DNA of 64,000 nucleotides from Variovorax sp. 770b2 (GCF_900115685.1 NZ_FOXJ01000011.1:62001-126000); one strand, 5' to 3'. Positions 15,484 to 24,460 are shown, counted from the stretch's first letter. Made by a program: numbers and translations. Notes: generated from the letters alone by a model not told the origin.

Positions 15484-15555
15484 AGATAGAACCAAGGAAA
15501 TGCCCTGTGCCTACCCTGCGTCGACCCTCCCTGCGGTACCCGGTGCCTTTTGCAG

Positions 15556-16056
15556 TCAGCGAACGGTGATGCGCGACTGCGCGGCCGCCTGCTGGCTCGT
15601 GAACTGCTCGACCAGCGCGCCGTAGGCGGGGCTCGCGCGCAGCTTGTTGTATTCGGCCACGGCCTGGCGGTACGCGGGCCGCGTCGTGTCGGCACCGGCT
15701 TCGCCGTTTTGCAGCGCGGCGAGGCCGGACTGGATCCACAGCCGCGTGTCGGCGGCCACGGCGGCGCGGCTGTTCGCGGAAACGACGGCCGCCTGCTGCG
15801 CATAGCCAGCGGTGTAGCCCTGCGTGGGCGCGCTCTTGAGCCACTGCTGCGCATCGGCCGTCACGGCGGCGCGCGTCGTGGACGAGGCGAGCGGCACGGG
15901 CCGCGGATCGCCTTCGGCATAGTTGCCGGCAAGGCTCGGCGCCGAGGCGAGGGCCAGCAGTGCGGCGACGGTGGCGGTGCCCAGGATGCGGGTGGTGCCG
16001 ATGGCGCTGATGGTGCGGGTGGTGCGGGTGGTGCGGGTGGTGGAAGAGGACTTCAT
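15556..16056 (-). CDS. Secreted helical protein, DUF4148-like
   Basis: 166 residues. An N-terminal basic Thr/Arg stretch (TRTTRTTRT) precedes a signal peptide ending near ASAPSLAG (about residue 44). The mature part repeats a motif of type AAVxADxxxW twice (TRAAVTADAQQWL and SRAAVAADTRLWI), a pattern I associate with DUF4148-type proteins of Burkholderiales. Function unknown; probably periplasmic. The odd N-terminus is coded by a 9-bp tandem repeat (16012-16038), so its length may vary between strains. Same direction as the DUF4148 gene upstream. Confidence 0.72.
   Translation of the reverse strand: MKSSSTTRTTRTTRTISAIGTTRILGTATVAALLALASAPSLAGNYAEGDPRPVPLASSTTRAAVTADAQQWLKSAPTQGYTAGYAQQAAVVSANSRAAVAADTRLWIQSGLAALQNGEAGADTTRPAYRQAVAEYNKLRASPAYGALVEQFTSQQAAAQSRITVR
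16012..16038. repeat. 9-bp tandem repeat in a signal-peptide region
   Basis: Three exact copies of GGTGCGGGT, coding for Thr-Arg-Thr units in the n-region of the secreted protein at 15556-16056. Copy changes keep frame. Confidence 0.85.
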
Positions 16057-16118
16057 TCGCTGGCTCCTTGAGGTGGTTGGTTGGTAAAGCCAACTCTATG
16101 AAGTGGATCTGCGCGATC

Positions 16119-16147
16119 GATAACCAGTCGATGACAGTTTGGTTATC
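16119..16147. promoter_or_regulatory. Spaced inverted repeat upstream of the secreted protein gene
   Basis: GATAACCA (16119-16126) and TGGTTATC (16140-16147), 8 perfect pairs with a 13-base spacer, in the 133-base gap upstream of the gene that starts at 16056. The spaced dyad would fit a dimeric regulator, for example of the LysR type. Confidence 0.4.
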
Positions 16148-16189
16148 TGCGGCGGCCCCGGCGCGCGCACGTGGAGCCGCCGCCCGTGC

Positions 16190-16534
16190 CTATCGTTCGC
16201 CCGAAGGGATCGTGCCCTCGCGCATGGCCTTGATCGCCTCCGCCTCCACGGCCTCGCGCGTGGCGGGCTGGCCCGCGCGCGATGCGGGCCAGGGCGCGCC
16301 GCGGCTCACCGTGTTCCATGCGGGCTGCTTCTGCGCCGCCTCGAGTTCGGCGACGACCCTGTCGCGCGACGGGTCCTGGCGCAGGTGGTCTGGATAGCGT
16401 TGCGCGCCGGCCTCGGTGGGCGCGAAGTGGTATTCGCCGGCGGCCGAAGCGGCCAGCGGTGCCAGCGCGGCGACGGCCAGGGCCGCCAGCGCCGTTGTGG
16501 ACAGTGGGGCGAAGAAAAGCGTGCGGTGCAGCAT
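16190..16534 (-). CDS. DUF4148 domain-containing secreted protein
   Basis: 114 residues. Signal peptide to about residue 32 (LAASAAG), then a short mature chain with RDRVVAELEAAQKQPAWNTV, and SRGAPWPASR followed by EAVEAEAIKAMREGTIPSGE, the typical DUF4148 arrangement. Small periplasmic proteins of this family are abundant in Burkholderiales and have no known function. The 246-base gap to gdhA on the other side holds the divergent promoters; TTGCAT at 16684 and CATAAG at 16708 are a weak -35/-10 candidate for gdhA. Confidence 0.78.
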   Translation of the reverse strand: MLHRTLFFAPLSTTALAALAVAALAPLAASAAGEYHFAPTEAGAQRYPDHLRQDPSRDRVVAELEAAQKQPAWNTVSRGAPWPASRAGQPATREAVEAEAIKAMREGTIPSGER

Positions 16535-16780
16535 GGTGAAGGTCTCCTTGGGTTGTCGTTCGCCGGCGCCACATGGCGCCGGCGAACCAATCTAGGAATC
16601 CAGGCCGTCAATGGCCGCACGCCGCGATTACATCGGCGAAATCCATGCGGGGGGCGATCCGATGCAACGCCGCCTAACGTCTCTTGCATAACCGTCAGCG
16701 CGGCGCGCATAAGCCATGGCGCGACAGGCGCGAGAGGTCTATCGTTGCGGCCACCTCAGTTCCAATCCAAGGGATCTCTC

Positions 16781-18052
16781 ATGAGTGAAAAACTCTCCTT
16801 CGTCTCCCCCACCGCCAACAGCCCGTGGGGAACGTACCTCTCCCAGGTCGACCGTGTCGTGCCGTACCTCGGCCCGCTGGCCCGCTGGGTCGAAACCTTG
16901 AAGCGCCCCAAGCGCGCGCTGATCGTGGACGTGCCGATCGAAATGGACGACGGTCGCATTGCCCACTACGAGGGCTATCGCGTGCAGCACAACATGAGCC
17001 GCGGCCCGGGCAAGGGCGGCGTGCGCTTCCACCCCGACGTCACGCTCGAAGAAGTGATGGCCCTGTCGGCCTGGATGACCATCAAGACCGCCGCGGTGAA
17101 CCTGCCCTACGGCGGCGCCAAGGGCGGCATCCGCGTCGATCCGAAGAAGCTGTCGCAGAACGAGCTGGAAAAGATCACCCGCCGCTACACCAGCGAGATC
17201 GGCATCATCATCGGCCCGCACACCGACATCCCCGCGCCCGACGTCAACACCAACGGCCAGATCATGGCCTGGATGATGGACACCTACTCGATGAACACCG
17301 GCGGCACCGCCACCGGCGTGGTCACCGGCAAGCCGCTGCACCTGGGCGGCTCGCTCGGCCGCGTCAAGGCCACCGGCCGCGGCGTGTTCGTCACCGGCCG
17401 TGAAGCGGCCCGCCGCCTGGGCCTGGACCTGCGCGGCGCGCGCATCGCGGTGCAGGGCTTCGGCAACGTGGGCTCGGTCGCGGCCGAACTCTTTGCCGAA
17501 GCGGGCGCCAAGATCGTGGCGGTGCAGGACCACACCGGCACCATCGTCAACAGCAACGGCCTGGACCTGGCGACGCTGATCCCCATCGCCAACAAGGACG
17601 GCGTGATCGCCTTCAAGGGCGGCGACGTGGTGCCCAACGAAGCCTTCTGGGACACGGCCTGCGACATCCTGATCCCGGCCGCGCTCGAAGGCCAGATCAC
17701 CGCCGAACGCGCGCAAAAGACCACCGCCAAGCTGGTGCTCGAAGGCGCCAACGGCCCCACGGTGCCCACGGCCGACGACATCCTCGCCGAGCGCGGCGTG
17801 CTGGTGGTGCCCGACGTGATCTGCAACGCCGGCGGCGTGACGGTGAGCTACTTCGAATGGGTGCAGGACTTTTCGTCCTTCTTCTGGGACGAGGACGAGA
17901 TCAACGTGCGCCTGGACCGCATCATGATGAACGCGCTCAACCAGATCTGGGACACGGCCGACAAGCACAAGATCACGCTGCGCACGGCAACCTATGCGGT
18001 GGCCTGCGAACGAATCCTCATGGCACGCCAGGAACGCGGCCTGTACCCATGA
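16781..18052 (+). CDS. gdhA: Glu/Leu/Phe/Val-type glutamate dehydrogenase
   Basis: 423-residue hexameric-type glutamate dehydrogenase interconverting glutamate and 2-oxoglutarate plus ammonia. N-terminal substrate domain has GPGKGGVRFHPDV, KTAAVNLPYGGAKGGI with the catalytic lysine, and PDVNTNGQIMAWMMDTYS; the nucleotide domain has VQGFGNVGSVAAELF. The QDHTG after the second strand (acidic then His) suggests NAD preference but this is only inferred. Length of about 420 fits the NAD-linked bacterial class rather than the 450-residue E. coli NADP enzyme. ATG at 16781. Confidence 0.93.
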   Translation: MSEKLSFVSPTANSPWGTYLSQVDRVVPYLGPLARWVETLKRPKRALIVDVPIEMDDGRIAHYEGYRVQHNMSRGPGKGGVRFHPDVTLEEVMALSAWMTIKTAAVNLPYGGAKGGIRVDPKKLSQNELEKITRRYTSEIGIIIGPHTDIPAPDVNTNGQIMAWMMDTYSMNTGGTATGVVTGKPLHLGGSLGRVKATGRGVFVTGREAARRLGLDLRGARIAVQGFGNVGSVAAELFAEAGAKIVAVQDHTGTIVNSNGLDLATLIPIANKDGVIAFKGGDVVPNEAFWDTACDILIPAALEGQITAERAQKTTAKLVLEGANGPTVPTADDILAERGVLVVPDVICNAGGVTVSYFEWVQDFSSFFWDEDEINVRLDRIMMNALNQIWDTADKHKITLRTATYAVACERILMARQERGLYP

Positions 18053-18083
18053 TTCTTGACAGGAAGGGGCGGTACGCTCGGGC

Positions 18084-18737
18084 ATGACCACCATCCCCGT
18101 GCAGAAACTCCCTTCCATTCCCGCGGACGGCCTGGCCCGTCTGCAGGCCCTCATGGCCAGCGGGCAGCGCAAGCTGCTGGGGCTGGTCGGGGCGCCCGGC
18201 GCGGGCAAGTCCACGCTCGCGATGGCGCTGCTTCATGCGGTCGGCGCCGGCCGCGCGCAGGTCGTGCCGATGGACGGCTTTCACCTGGCCAACGTCGAGC
18301 TCCAACGCCTGGGCCGCGCCAACCGCAAGGGCGCTCCCGACACTTTCGACAGCGCTGGCTACGTGGCGCTGCTGCAGCGGCTGCGCGACCAGCGCTCCGA
18401 CGGCGACATCGTCTACGCCCCCGAATTCCGCCGCGAGATCGAGGAGCCGATTGCCGGCGCCATCGCGGTGCTGCCATCGACGCAGCTCGTCATCACCGAA
18501 GGCAACTACCTCCTGCACGATGCCGGTCCCTGGGCCGGCGCGGCGGCGATGCTCGACGAGGTCTGGTACGTGGACATCGACGACGCGGTGCGCGAGGAGC
18601 GCCTCGTGCAGCGCCACCAGCAGTTCGGCCGCAGCGCCGAAGCCGCGCGCGAATGGGTGGCGGGCACCGATGCACCCAACGCCCGGCTGATCGCCGCCAC
18701 GAAGGCGCGGGCCCATCACGTATTGATGTGGTCCTGA
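18084..18737 (+). CDS. P-loop nucleoside/nucleotide kinase family protein
   Basis: 217 residues. Walker A GAPGAGKS at 36-43; VVPMDGFHLANVELQRLG after strand 2 resembles the substrate site of uridine kinase and pantothenate-kinase-like enzymes; YAPEFRREIEEP and VITEGNYLL follow as in the YggC/FrcK (PRK-like) subfamily. A C-terminal EWVAGTDAPNARLI segment is typical of that subfamily. It probably phosphorylates a small sugar, nucleoside or vitamin; which one is not evident. 31 bases after gdhA, so it may be co-transcribed. Confidence 0.8.
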   Translation: MTTIPVQKLPSIPADGLARLQALMASGQRKLLGLVGAPGAGKSTLAMALLHAVGAGRAQVVPMDGFHLANVELQRLGRANRKGAPDTFDSAGYVALLQRLRDQRSDGDIVYAPEFRREIEEPIAGAIAVLPSTQLVITEGNYLLHDAGPWAGAAAMLDEVWYVDIDDAVREERLVQRHQQFGRSAEAAREWVAGTDAPNARLIAATKARAHHVLMWS

Positions 18738-18821
18738 AAATAACCCGCCGCAAGGGAACGCCGGCGCGCCGCCACGCTCGAAGCCTTGCCGGCGGAGGCG
18801 CCGGTTAGCATTCGCCGCGCC

Positions 18822-19499
18822 ATGCCGTCCCACTTCAATTCCTTTTCTTCTTCTTTTTCCTCTTCTTCGCTACGCACGCCGGTCCTCGTCCTGGGCCTGC
18901 TGTCCGCCCTCGTGCTCGCCGGCTGCGGCAGCACCTCGCGTCGCGTGTCGTACGAACCCGAGGACTTCGACTCCACCACCACCCACACGCGCAACTACGC
19001 CGCCACCGAGGGCCAGACCTGCGAGGCGGCACGCCGCGCGCTCCTGAGCCAAGGCTACATGGTCACGGCGGCCAACGCCGACCTGGTGACCGGGCGCAAG
19101 AGCTTCCAGCCGGCGGCCGAGGTGCACGTCGAGGTGGAGTTCCGCGTGGTCTGTGCGCGGGAGGGCGGCAAAGGCGGCAAGCAGAGCACGGTGGCTTTCG
19201 CGACCGCACTGCAAGACCGCTACGGCATCAAGAAGGTCAACAACTCGGCCAGCGTGGGCGTGGGCGCTTTCGGGTCGCTGTCGCTGCCCTTTGCCGGCAG
19301 CGATGACGCGATGGTCAAGGTGGCCAGCGAAACCCTGACCGACGAGCGCTTCTACGACCGCTTCTTCACGCTGATGGACCGCTTCCTCGAAGGCGGCGGC
19401 GCCGATGCGCCGCCCGACATGCCGGCTGAAGCGCCACCTTCGGCGCCACCCGCACCCGCCATCAGCTTCCCGGTCGCCCCTTCGCCCAATCGCGGCTGA
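18822..19499 (+). CDS. DUF2242 domain-containing lipoprotein
   Basis: 225 residues. A Ser/Phe-rich n-region leads to a signal peptide with lipobox LAGC (about Cys35). The mature part contains CEAARRALLSQGYMVTAANADLVTGRKSFQP and a central beta-rich segment, matching my recollection of DUF2242 proteins, and ends in a Pro/Ala-rich tail. Function unknown; the lipobox puts it in the envelope. Ends 9 bases before the convergent arginase stop. Confidence 0.78.
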   Translation: MPSHFNSFSSSFSSSSLRTPVLVLGLLSALVLAGCGSTSRRVSYEPEDFDSTTTHTRNYAATEGQTCEAARRALLSQGYMVTAANADLVTGRKSFQPAAEVHVEVEFRVVCAREGGKGGKQSTVAFATALQDRYGIKKVNNSASVGVGAFGSLSLPFAGSDDAMVKVASETLTDERFYDRFFTLMDRFLEGGGADAPPDMPAEAPPSAPPAPAISFPVAPSPNRG

Positions 19500-19508
19500 T
19501 CGCCGGGG

Positions 19509-20429
19509 TCAACGCACCAGCGTCGACTTGCCGAACAGGCTCTCGATCAGTTCCACCGCCACTTCCGCGGTCTGGTTGCGCACATCGAGCGCGGGGTTGA
19601 GCTCCACCACGTCGAGCGAGCCGAGCCGCCCTGTGTCCGAGATCATTTCCATGCACAGCTGCATCTCCCGGTAGGTCGGACCGCCGCGCACGCCGGTGCC
19701 CACGCCGGGCGCGATGTTGGGGTCCAGGCAGTCCAGGTCGAAGCTCACGTGCAGGTGGGTGTCCTCGTCCACGTCCTGCAGCGCCTCGGTCATGGTGGTG
19801 CGCATGCCGTGCTCGTCGATGTGGCGCATGTCGAACACGTTCAGCCCGAGCGTGCGAATGGCCTCCTTCTCGTCGGCGTCGACGCTGCGGATGCCGATGA
19901 AGCGGATGGCCTCGTGCGCCAGCGCCGCGCGCTCGCCGCTCCAGCCGGTCAGCTCCGCGGGCCCGTGGCCCAGCAGGCACGAGACCGGCATGCCGTGCAG
20001 GTTGCCGCTGGGGCTCGTCGTCTCGGTGTTGACGTCGGAATGCGCGTCCAGCCACAGCACGCGCAGCTTCTTGCCGCGCTTGCGCGCATGCCAGGCCACC
20101 GCGCTGATGGAGCCGATGGCCAGGCAGTGGTCGCCGCCCAGCATCAGCGGCACGTGGCCGGCGCCCAGTGCGGTGTCCACGGCGTCGTAGACCGAGCGGT
20201 TCCACGCGATCACTTCGTTCAGATGGCGCAGCCCGTTGGCCGGCGGCGCCCAGGGCGTGGCCGGGCCGGCGAGGTTGCCGCGGTCGATGACCATGAAGCC
20301 CTGCTTGGCGAGCGCCTCGGCCACGCCGGCCACGCGCAGCGCGTCGGGCCCCATGCCGGCGCCGCGGACGCTGGCGCCGATGTCGGTCGGCGCGCCGATC
20401 AGTTCGAGGGTGGTGCTGGAGATGCTCAT
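19509..20429 (-). CDS. rocF: Arginase
   Basis: 306-residue ureohydrolase that splits arginine into ornithine and urea. The binuclear manganese ligands are all visible: GGDHCLAIG, WLDAHSDVNT and FDLDCLDP. The N-terminus (IGAPTDIGASVRGAGMGPDALR) and SPSGNLHGMPVS are of the true arginase group rather than agmatinase. The ATG at 20429 overlaps the stop of the upstream prolyl oligopeptidase (20426), so both are translated together, perhaps peptide and amino-acid catabolism. Confidence 0.93.
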   Translation of the reverse strand: MSISSTTLELIGAPTDIGASVRGAGMGPDALRVAGVAEALAKQGFMVIDRGNLAGPATPWAPPANGLRHLNEVIAWNRSVYDAVDTALGAGHVPLMLGGDHCLAIGSISAVAWHARKRGKKLRVLWLDAHSDVNTETTSPSGNLHGMPVSCLLGHGPAELTGWSGERAALAHEAIRFIGIRSVDADEKEAIRTLGLNVFDMRHIDEHGMRTTMTEALQDVDEDTHLHVSFDLDCLDPNIAPGVGTGVRGGPTYREMQLCMEMISDTGRLGSLDVVELNPALDVRNQTAEVAVELIESLFGKSTLVR

Positions 20430-22480
20430 GTCGGCTTCCCTATGTGTTGCCAGAGATACGCGTAGCCCAAGGCATCCATGAAGGCGGATTCCTTGTTGTC
20501 CGAGGCCGCGCTGTGGCCGCCTTCCATGTTCTCGTAGAAGCTGGTGTCGTGGCCCTGCGCGGCCAGCTTCGCATGCATCTTGCGCGCATGCACCGGGCCC
20601 ACGCGGTCGTCGCGGGTCGAGGTGGTGAAGAGGGCGGGCGGATAGCTCTGGCCGGCGCTGGCGTTCTCGTAGGGCGAGAAGCCCTTGATCCATTCCCACT
20701 CGTCGGGCTGGTCCGGATCGCCGTACTCCGCGATCCACGACGCGCCAGCCGACAGGTGCGTGTAGCGCCGCATGTCGAGCAGCGCCACCTCGCTCACGAT
20801 CGCACCGTAGAGCTGCGGGTACAGCGTGAGCATGTTGCCCATCAGGAGGCCGCCGTTGCTGCCGCCCATCGCGCCCAGGTGCGCGGGCGAGGTGATCCTG
20901 CGCGCGATGAGGTCCTCGGACACCGCAGCGAAGTCCTCGCAGGTGCGAAGCCGGTTCTCCTGCAGCGCGGCCTGGTGCCAGCGCGGGCCATATTCGCCGC
21001 CGCCGCGGATGTTGGCGATCACGTAGACGCCGCCTTGCGCCAGCCACGCGCGGCCGATGCTGCCGCTGTAGCTCGGCTGCAGCGAGATCTCGAAGCCGCC
21101 GTAGGCGTACTGCAGCGTCGGGTTCGTGCCGTCGGCCTTCAGGTCCTTGGCGGCGATCTCGAAGTAGGGCACGCGCGTCCCGTCCCTGGACACCGCGAAA
21201 TGCTGGCTCACGCTGTAGCGCGACGCGTCGAAGAAGCCGGGGCTGTCCTTCAGCACCTCGGGCTCGCCCTGGCCGATGGTGCCGATGTAGAGCGTGGTCG
21301 GCTGCAGGAAGCCGCTCACGGTGAGGAAGTAGTCGTCGTTGTCGTCCTCGTCGATGCCGCCGGCCGCGATGGTGGAGAGCGCGGGCGCACCGCCCAGGCT
21401 CTCGCGCTTCCAGGGGCCACCGTCCTGCGGCGTGAGCACTTCCAGCTTGTTCACCACGTCGTGCATCACGTTGAGGATGAGGTGGTGGCGCGTCCACGAA
21501 TGGCTGTCCAGCGCGGTCGTGTCGTCGGGCGTGAAGAGCACGGTGAGCTCGCGCCTGCCTGCCATGTAGTCGTCGAACTTCGCGGCCAGCAGCGAGCCCG
21601 ACTTGTAGGTCGCGCCGTCCACGGTCCAGTCCTCGCGCGGCTCGATCAGCATCCACTCGCGGCTGATGTCGGTGTTGGAGTCGTCGGGCACGTCGATCTT
21701 GGTGAGCGTGCCGCCCGTGCCGCGCAGCCAGGTTTCGCTTTCGTAGAAATCGATCTGGCGCGAGACGAAGTCGCGCTCGAACCCGGGCGTGTTGTCGCGG
21801 TAGGCGCTCACGGACATGTCCTCGTGCGCGCCTTCGTACACCATGGTGGCGCTTGCGAGCGGCGTGCCGCGCTTCCATTCCTTCACGATGCGCGGGTAGC
21901 TCGAGCTGGTCATCGAGCCGGGGCCGAAATCGGTGGCCACATAGAGGTGGTCGATGTCCTTCCAGCCCACGTGGTTCTTCGCCTCGGGGAGCGTGAAGCC
22001 GCCTTCGACGAACGACTTGCTCTGCAGGTCGAACTCGCGCACCACGTCGGCATCGGCGCCGCCGCGCGAGAGCGAGACGAGGCAGCGCCTGTAGTCGGGC
22101 TCCAGGCAATCGGCGCCGTGCCACACCCAGTTTTCCTTGTCGGCCGCGGCCAGCGCGTCGATGTCGATCACGGTTTCCCATGCGGGCTGCGGCTTCCTGT
22201 ATTCGGCCAGCGTGGTGCGGCGCCAGAGGCCCTTCGGGTGGGCCTTGTCGCGCCAGAAGTTGTAGAAGTTCTCTCCGATCTTGCGGACCATCGGAATCCG
22301 GTCGTCCGAGTCGAGCACTTCGAGGATGCCCGCCTCGAGCGCCTTGAAGGCGGGCGACTGCGCACAGGCCTGCACGGTCTTCGCGTTCTCCTTGCGGGCC
22401 CAGTCGAGCTGGGCCTCGCCGTCGATCTCTTCGAGCCAGAGGTGATCGTCTTGCGCGGGCGGGGAGGGGTTGGATGTCAT
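20426..22480 (-). CDS. Prolyl oligopeptidase family serine peptidase (S9A)
   Basis: 684 residues. N-terminal beta-propeller (about 70-400) beginning with DDHLWLEEIDGE and GENFYNFWRDKAHPKGLWRR, typical of bacterial prolyl oligopeptidase-like enzymes; C-terminal alpha/beta hydrolase with nucleophile Ser541 in GGSNGG, acid in TSTRDDRVGP (Asp624 or 625) and His656 in EGGHS. No signal peptide, so cytoplasmic. It cleaves short peptides, usually after proline. First gene of a two-gene unit with arginase. The WS/DGAT gene starts 180 bases away in the other direction. Confidence 0.92.
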   Translation of the reverse strand: MTSNPSPPAQDDHLWLEEIDGEAQLDWARKENAKTVQACAQSPAFKALEAGILEVLDSDDRIPMVRKIGENFYNFWRDKAHPKGLWRRTTLAEYRKPQPAWETVIDIDALAAADKENWVWHGADCLEPDYRRCLVSLSRGGADADVVREFDLQSKSFVEGGFTLPEAKNHVGWKDIDHLYVATDFGPGSMTSSSYPRIVKEWKRGTPLASATMVYEGAHEDMSVSAYRDNTPGFERDFVSRQIDFYESETWLRGTGGTLTKIDVPDDSNTDISREWMLIEPREDWTVDGATYKSGSLLAAKFDDYMAGRRELTVLFTPDDTTALDSHSWTRHHLILNVMHDVVNKLEVLTPQDGGPWKRESLGGAPALSTIAAGGIDEDDNDDYFLTVSGFLQPTTLYIGTIGQGEPEVLKDSPGFFDASRYSVSQHFAVSRDGTRVPYFEIAAKDLKADGTNPTLQYAYGGFEISLQPSYSGSIGRAWLAQGGVYVIANIRGGGEYGPRWHQAALQENRLRTCEDFAAVSEDLIARRITSPAHLGAMGGSNGGLLMGNMLTLYPQLYGAIVSEVALLDMRRYTHLSAGASWIAEYGDPDQPDEWEWIKGFSPYENASAGQSYPPALFTTSTRDDRVGPVHARKMHAKLAAQGHDTSFYENMEGGHSAASDNKESAFMDALGYAYLWQHIGKPT

Positions 22481-22495
22481 GGACGGCAGTGTACG

Positions 22496-22522
22496 AAGCC
22501 CCTGTGAAAAAAGCCCCTGTGA
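22496..22522. repeat. 12-bp direct repeat in the POP-WS/DGAT divergent region
   Basis: AAGCCCCTGTGA occurs at 22496-22507 and 22511-22522, a 15-bp period, just upstream of the prolyl oligopeptidase start and about 140 bases upstream of the acyltransferase. Could bind a regulator; nothing more can be said. Confidence 0.4.
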
Positions 22523-22659
22523 GCAGTTGTTGCGGGTGCGGCCACTTTTTCATTACTTGCCAAAACCTCGGTGGAAACACTGAAGCAGGCGGGGCCCACG
22601 GACGCCACGTGCGGGGTATCCTGCCGAACGGCGCATGCCCCACCAAGGAGACACAACAC

Positions 22660-24366
22660 ATGAAACACCTGAGCGGACTTGATGCCACCTTCCTGCACCT
22701 GGAAACGCCCGAGATGCCGATGCACGTGGGCTCGCTGAACGTGCTGGACCTGCCCAAGGGCTACAAGGGCGATTTCTACGAGGACGCCAAAGAGTTCATG
22801 GCCAGCCGCATCCACCTGGCCGATGTGTTCACGCGCAAGCTCGCGCTCATGCCCTTCGACATGTCCAACCCGGTGTGGGTGGACGACGAGGACATCGACA
22901 TCGACTACCACGTGCGCCACATCACGCTGCCCAAGCCCGGCACCAACCGCCAGTTGCAGCAGTACGTGGCGCGGCTGCATTCCACGCTCATCGACCGCAG
23001 CCGCCCGATGTGGGAGTTCTTCATCATCGACGGCCTGCAGAGCGGCCAGGTGGCGCTCTACACCAAGGTGCACCACGCGGGCATCGACGGGCAGGCCGGC
23101 GTGGAAGTGGGCAAGGCCATCTTCGACCTGGAGGCCACCGGCCGCGTGGTGAAGCCGCCGCGCTCGCGTCCGCGCGGCAACGGCTACCAACTGGGCATGG
23201 CCGAGCTCGCAACGGCGGCGCTGCGCAACACGGCGCAGCAGTACGTCAAGCTCTTCAAGATGGCGCCGGCCATCGCGCGCGCCATCGGCGGCCTGGCCAA
23301 GCCCGACGAGAAGGCGGCCGAAAAGGCCGCGGCCACCGCGCCGAAGAAGTTCAACCTCTTCGCGCCGCGCACCTCGCTGAACGTGTCCATCACCAACCAG
23401 CGCACCTTTGCCGGCCGCACCATCTCCCTGGCCGAGACCAAGTACGTTGCCAAGCACTTCGGCGTGTCGCTGAACGACGTGGTCATGGCCACCGTGGCCG
23501 GCGCGCTGCGCCACTACCTGGCCGACAACAACGAGCTGCCGGCCAAGCCGCTGGTGGCCGGCGTGCCGGTGAGCCTGCGCGAAGCGGGCGACGACACGGC
23601 CAACAACCAGGCCAGCATGATCCTGGTGAGCCTGGCGACCGACATCACCGACCCGATCCAGCGGCTGAAGGCGATCAACGCGTCGTCCAACAGCTCCAAG
23701 TCGACGATGAACCGCTTCAAGGCCGTGATCCTCGACGACTTCCCGACCTTCGCCGCGCCCTGGCTGGTGTCGGGCATCGCCTCGATGGTGGGCCGCTCGG
23801 GGCTCGTCAACCTGCTGCCGCCCGCGGCCAACGTGGCCATCTCCAACGTGGCGGGCGCGCCGTTCCCGATGTACTTCGCGGGCGCGCTGGTCACCTGCTA
23901 CTACCCGGTGTCGATCGCCAGCCACGGCACGGCGCTCAACGTGACGGTGCAGAGCTACAACGGCCGCATGGACTACGGCCTCATCGCCTGCCGCCGCGCC
24001 GTGCCCGACATCACCGAGATCGGCGACTACATGCTGGCCGAGCACAAGCTCCTGATGGACCTGACGCAGAAGCATCCGTCCGCGGCCGGCGTCACGGCGC
24101 CCAGGCCCGCGCCTGTTGCGTCACATGCGCCGGACGTCGAGGAGGCCGCGCCCGCTGCGAAGAAGCCGGCCGCGCGCAAGAAGGTGCCGGCGAGGGCGGC
24201 CGTCAAGAAGCCCGCGCCGGTGAAGGCCGCGGCCAAGGCACCGGCGAAGAAAGCGCCCGCCAGGAAGGCCGGGGCAAAGACCGCCATCAAGACGACCGCC
24301 AAACCCGTAGCCCGAAAGGCCGCACCGGCCAAGCGGGCCAGTGCCGCCAGAGCTGCCGCCGCATGA
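22660..24366 (+). CDS. WS/DGAT-type wax ester synthase / acyl-CoA:diacylglycerol acyltransferase with histone-like tail
   Basis: 568 residues. The catalytic HHAGIDG (138-144) fits the HHxxxDG motif of the WS/DGAT/MGAT family that forms wax esters or triacylglycerol from acyl-CoA. Start KHLSGLDATFLHLETPEMPMHVG and the later PLVAGVPVSLR and NVAISNVAGAPFPMYFAGA are family signatures. Unusually, after residue 470 a tail of about 95 residues rich in Lys, Ala and Pro follows, like histone H1 or PhaF-type proteins. Start at 22660 has AAGGAG upstream. Heads the storage-lipid cluster. Confidence 0.9.
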   Translation: MKHLSGLDATFLHLETPEMPMHVGSLNVLDLPKGYKGDFYEDAKEFMASRIHLADVFTRKLALMPFDMSNPVWVDDEDIDIDYHVRHITLPKPGTNRQLQQYVARLHSTLIDRSRPMWEFFIIDGLQSGQVALYTKVHHAGIDGQAGVEVGKAIFDLEATGRVVKPPRSRPRGNGYQLGMAELATAALRNTAQQYVKLFKMAPAIARAIGGLAKPDEKAAEKAAATAPKKFNLFAPRTSLNVSITNQRTFAGRTISLAETKYVAKHFGVSLNDVVMATVAGALRHYLADNNELPAKPLVAGVPVSLREAGDDTANNQASMILVSLATDITDPIQRLKAINASSNSSKSTMNRFKAVILDDFPTFAAPWLVSGIASMVGRSGLVNLLPPAANVAISNVAGAPFPMYFAGALVTCYYPVSIASHGTALNVTVQSYNGRMDYGLIACRRAVPDITEIGDYMLAEHKLLMDLTQKHPSAAGVTAPRPAPVASHAPDVEEAAPAAKKPAARKKVPARAAVKKPAPVKAAAKAPAKKAPARKAGAKTAIKTTAKPVARKAAPAKRASAARAAAA

Positions 24367-24381
24367 TGAAGGGCCCTCGGG

Positions 24382-24460
24382 CCCGAAAATTGGGGCAGTT
24401 GGACTAGTTTTCCGACGGTTCTAGTTTTGCAGGCCTAGGCCCTTCGGAAGAAGATTGGCC
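24382..24460 (+). promoter_or_regulatory. Triple-CTAG element, copy 1 (upstream of phasin gene)
   Basis: Contains CTAG at 24404, 24421 and 24435 (spacing 17 and 14), with conserved blocks AATTGGGGCA, GGTTCTAGTTTT and CCTAGGCC, and GAAGAAGAT at the end. The same element, in the same order and with identical CTAG spacing, lies on the minus strand at 31430-31505. Ends 44 bases before the phasin ATG. CTAG is rare in most bacterial genomes, so three conserved ones suggest a protein-binding site or promoter. Confidence 0.7.

Noticed and set aside
19509..22757. One frame running through arginase and the whole peptidase region
   Set aside because: Only the arginase part has protein-like sequence; the rest is an Arg-rich shadow of the oligopeptidase gene in the neighbouring frame.
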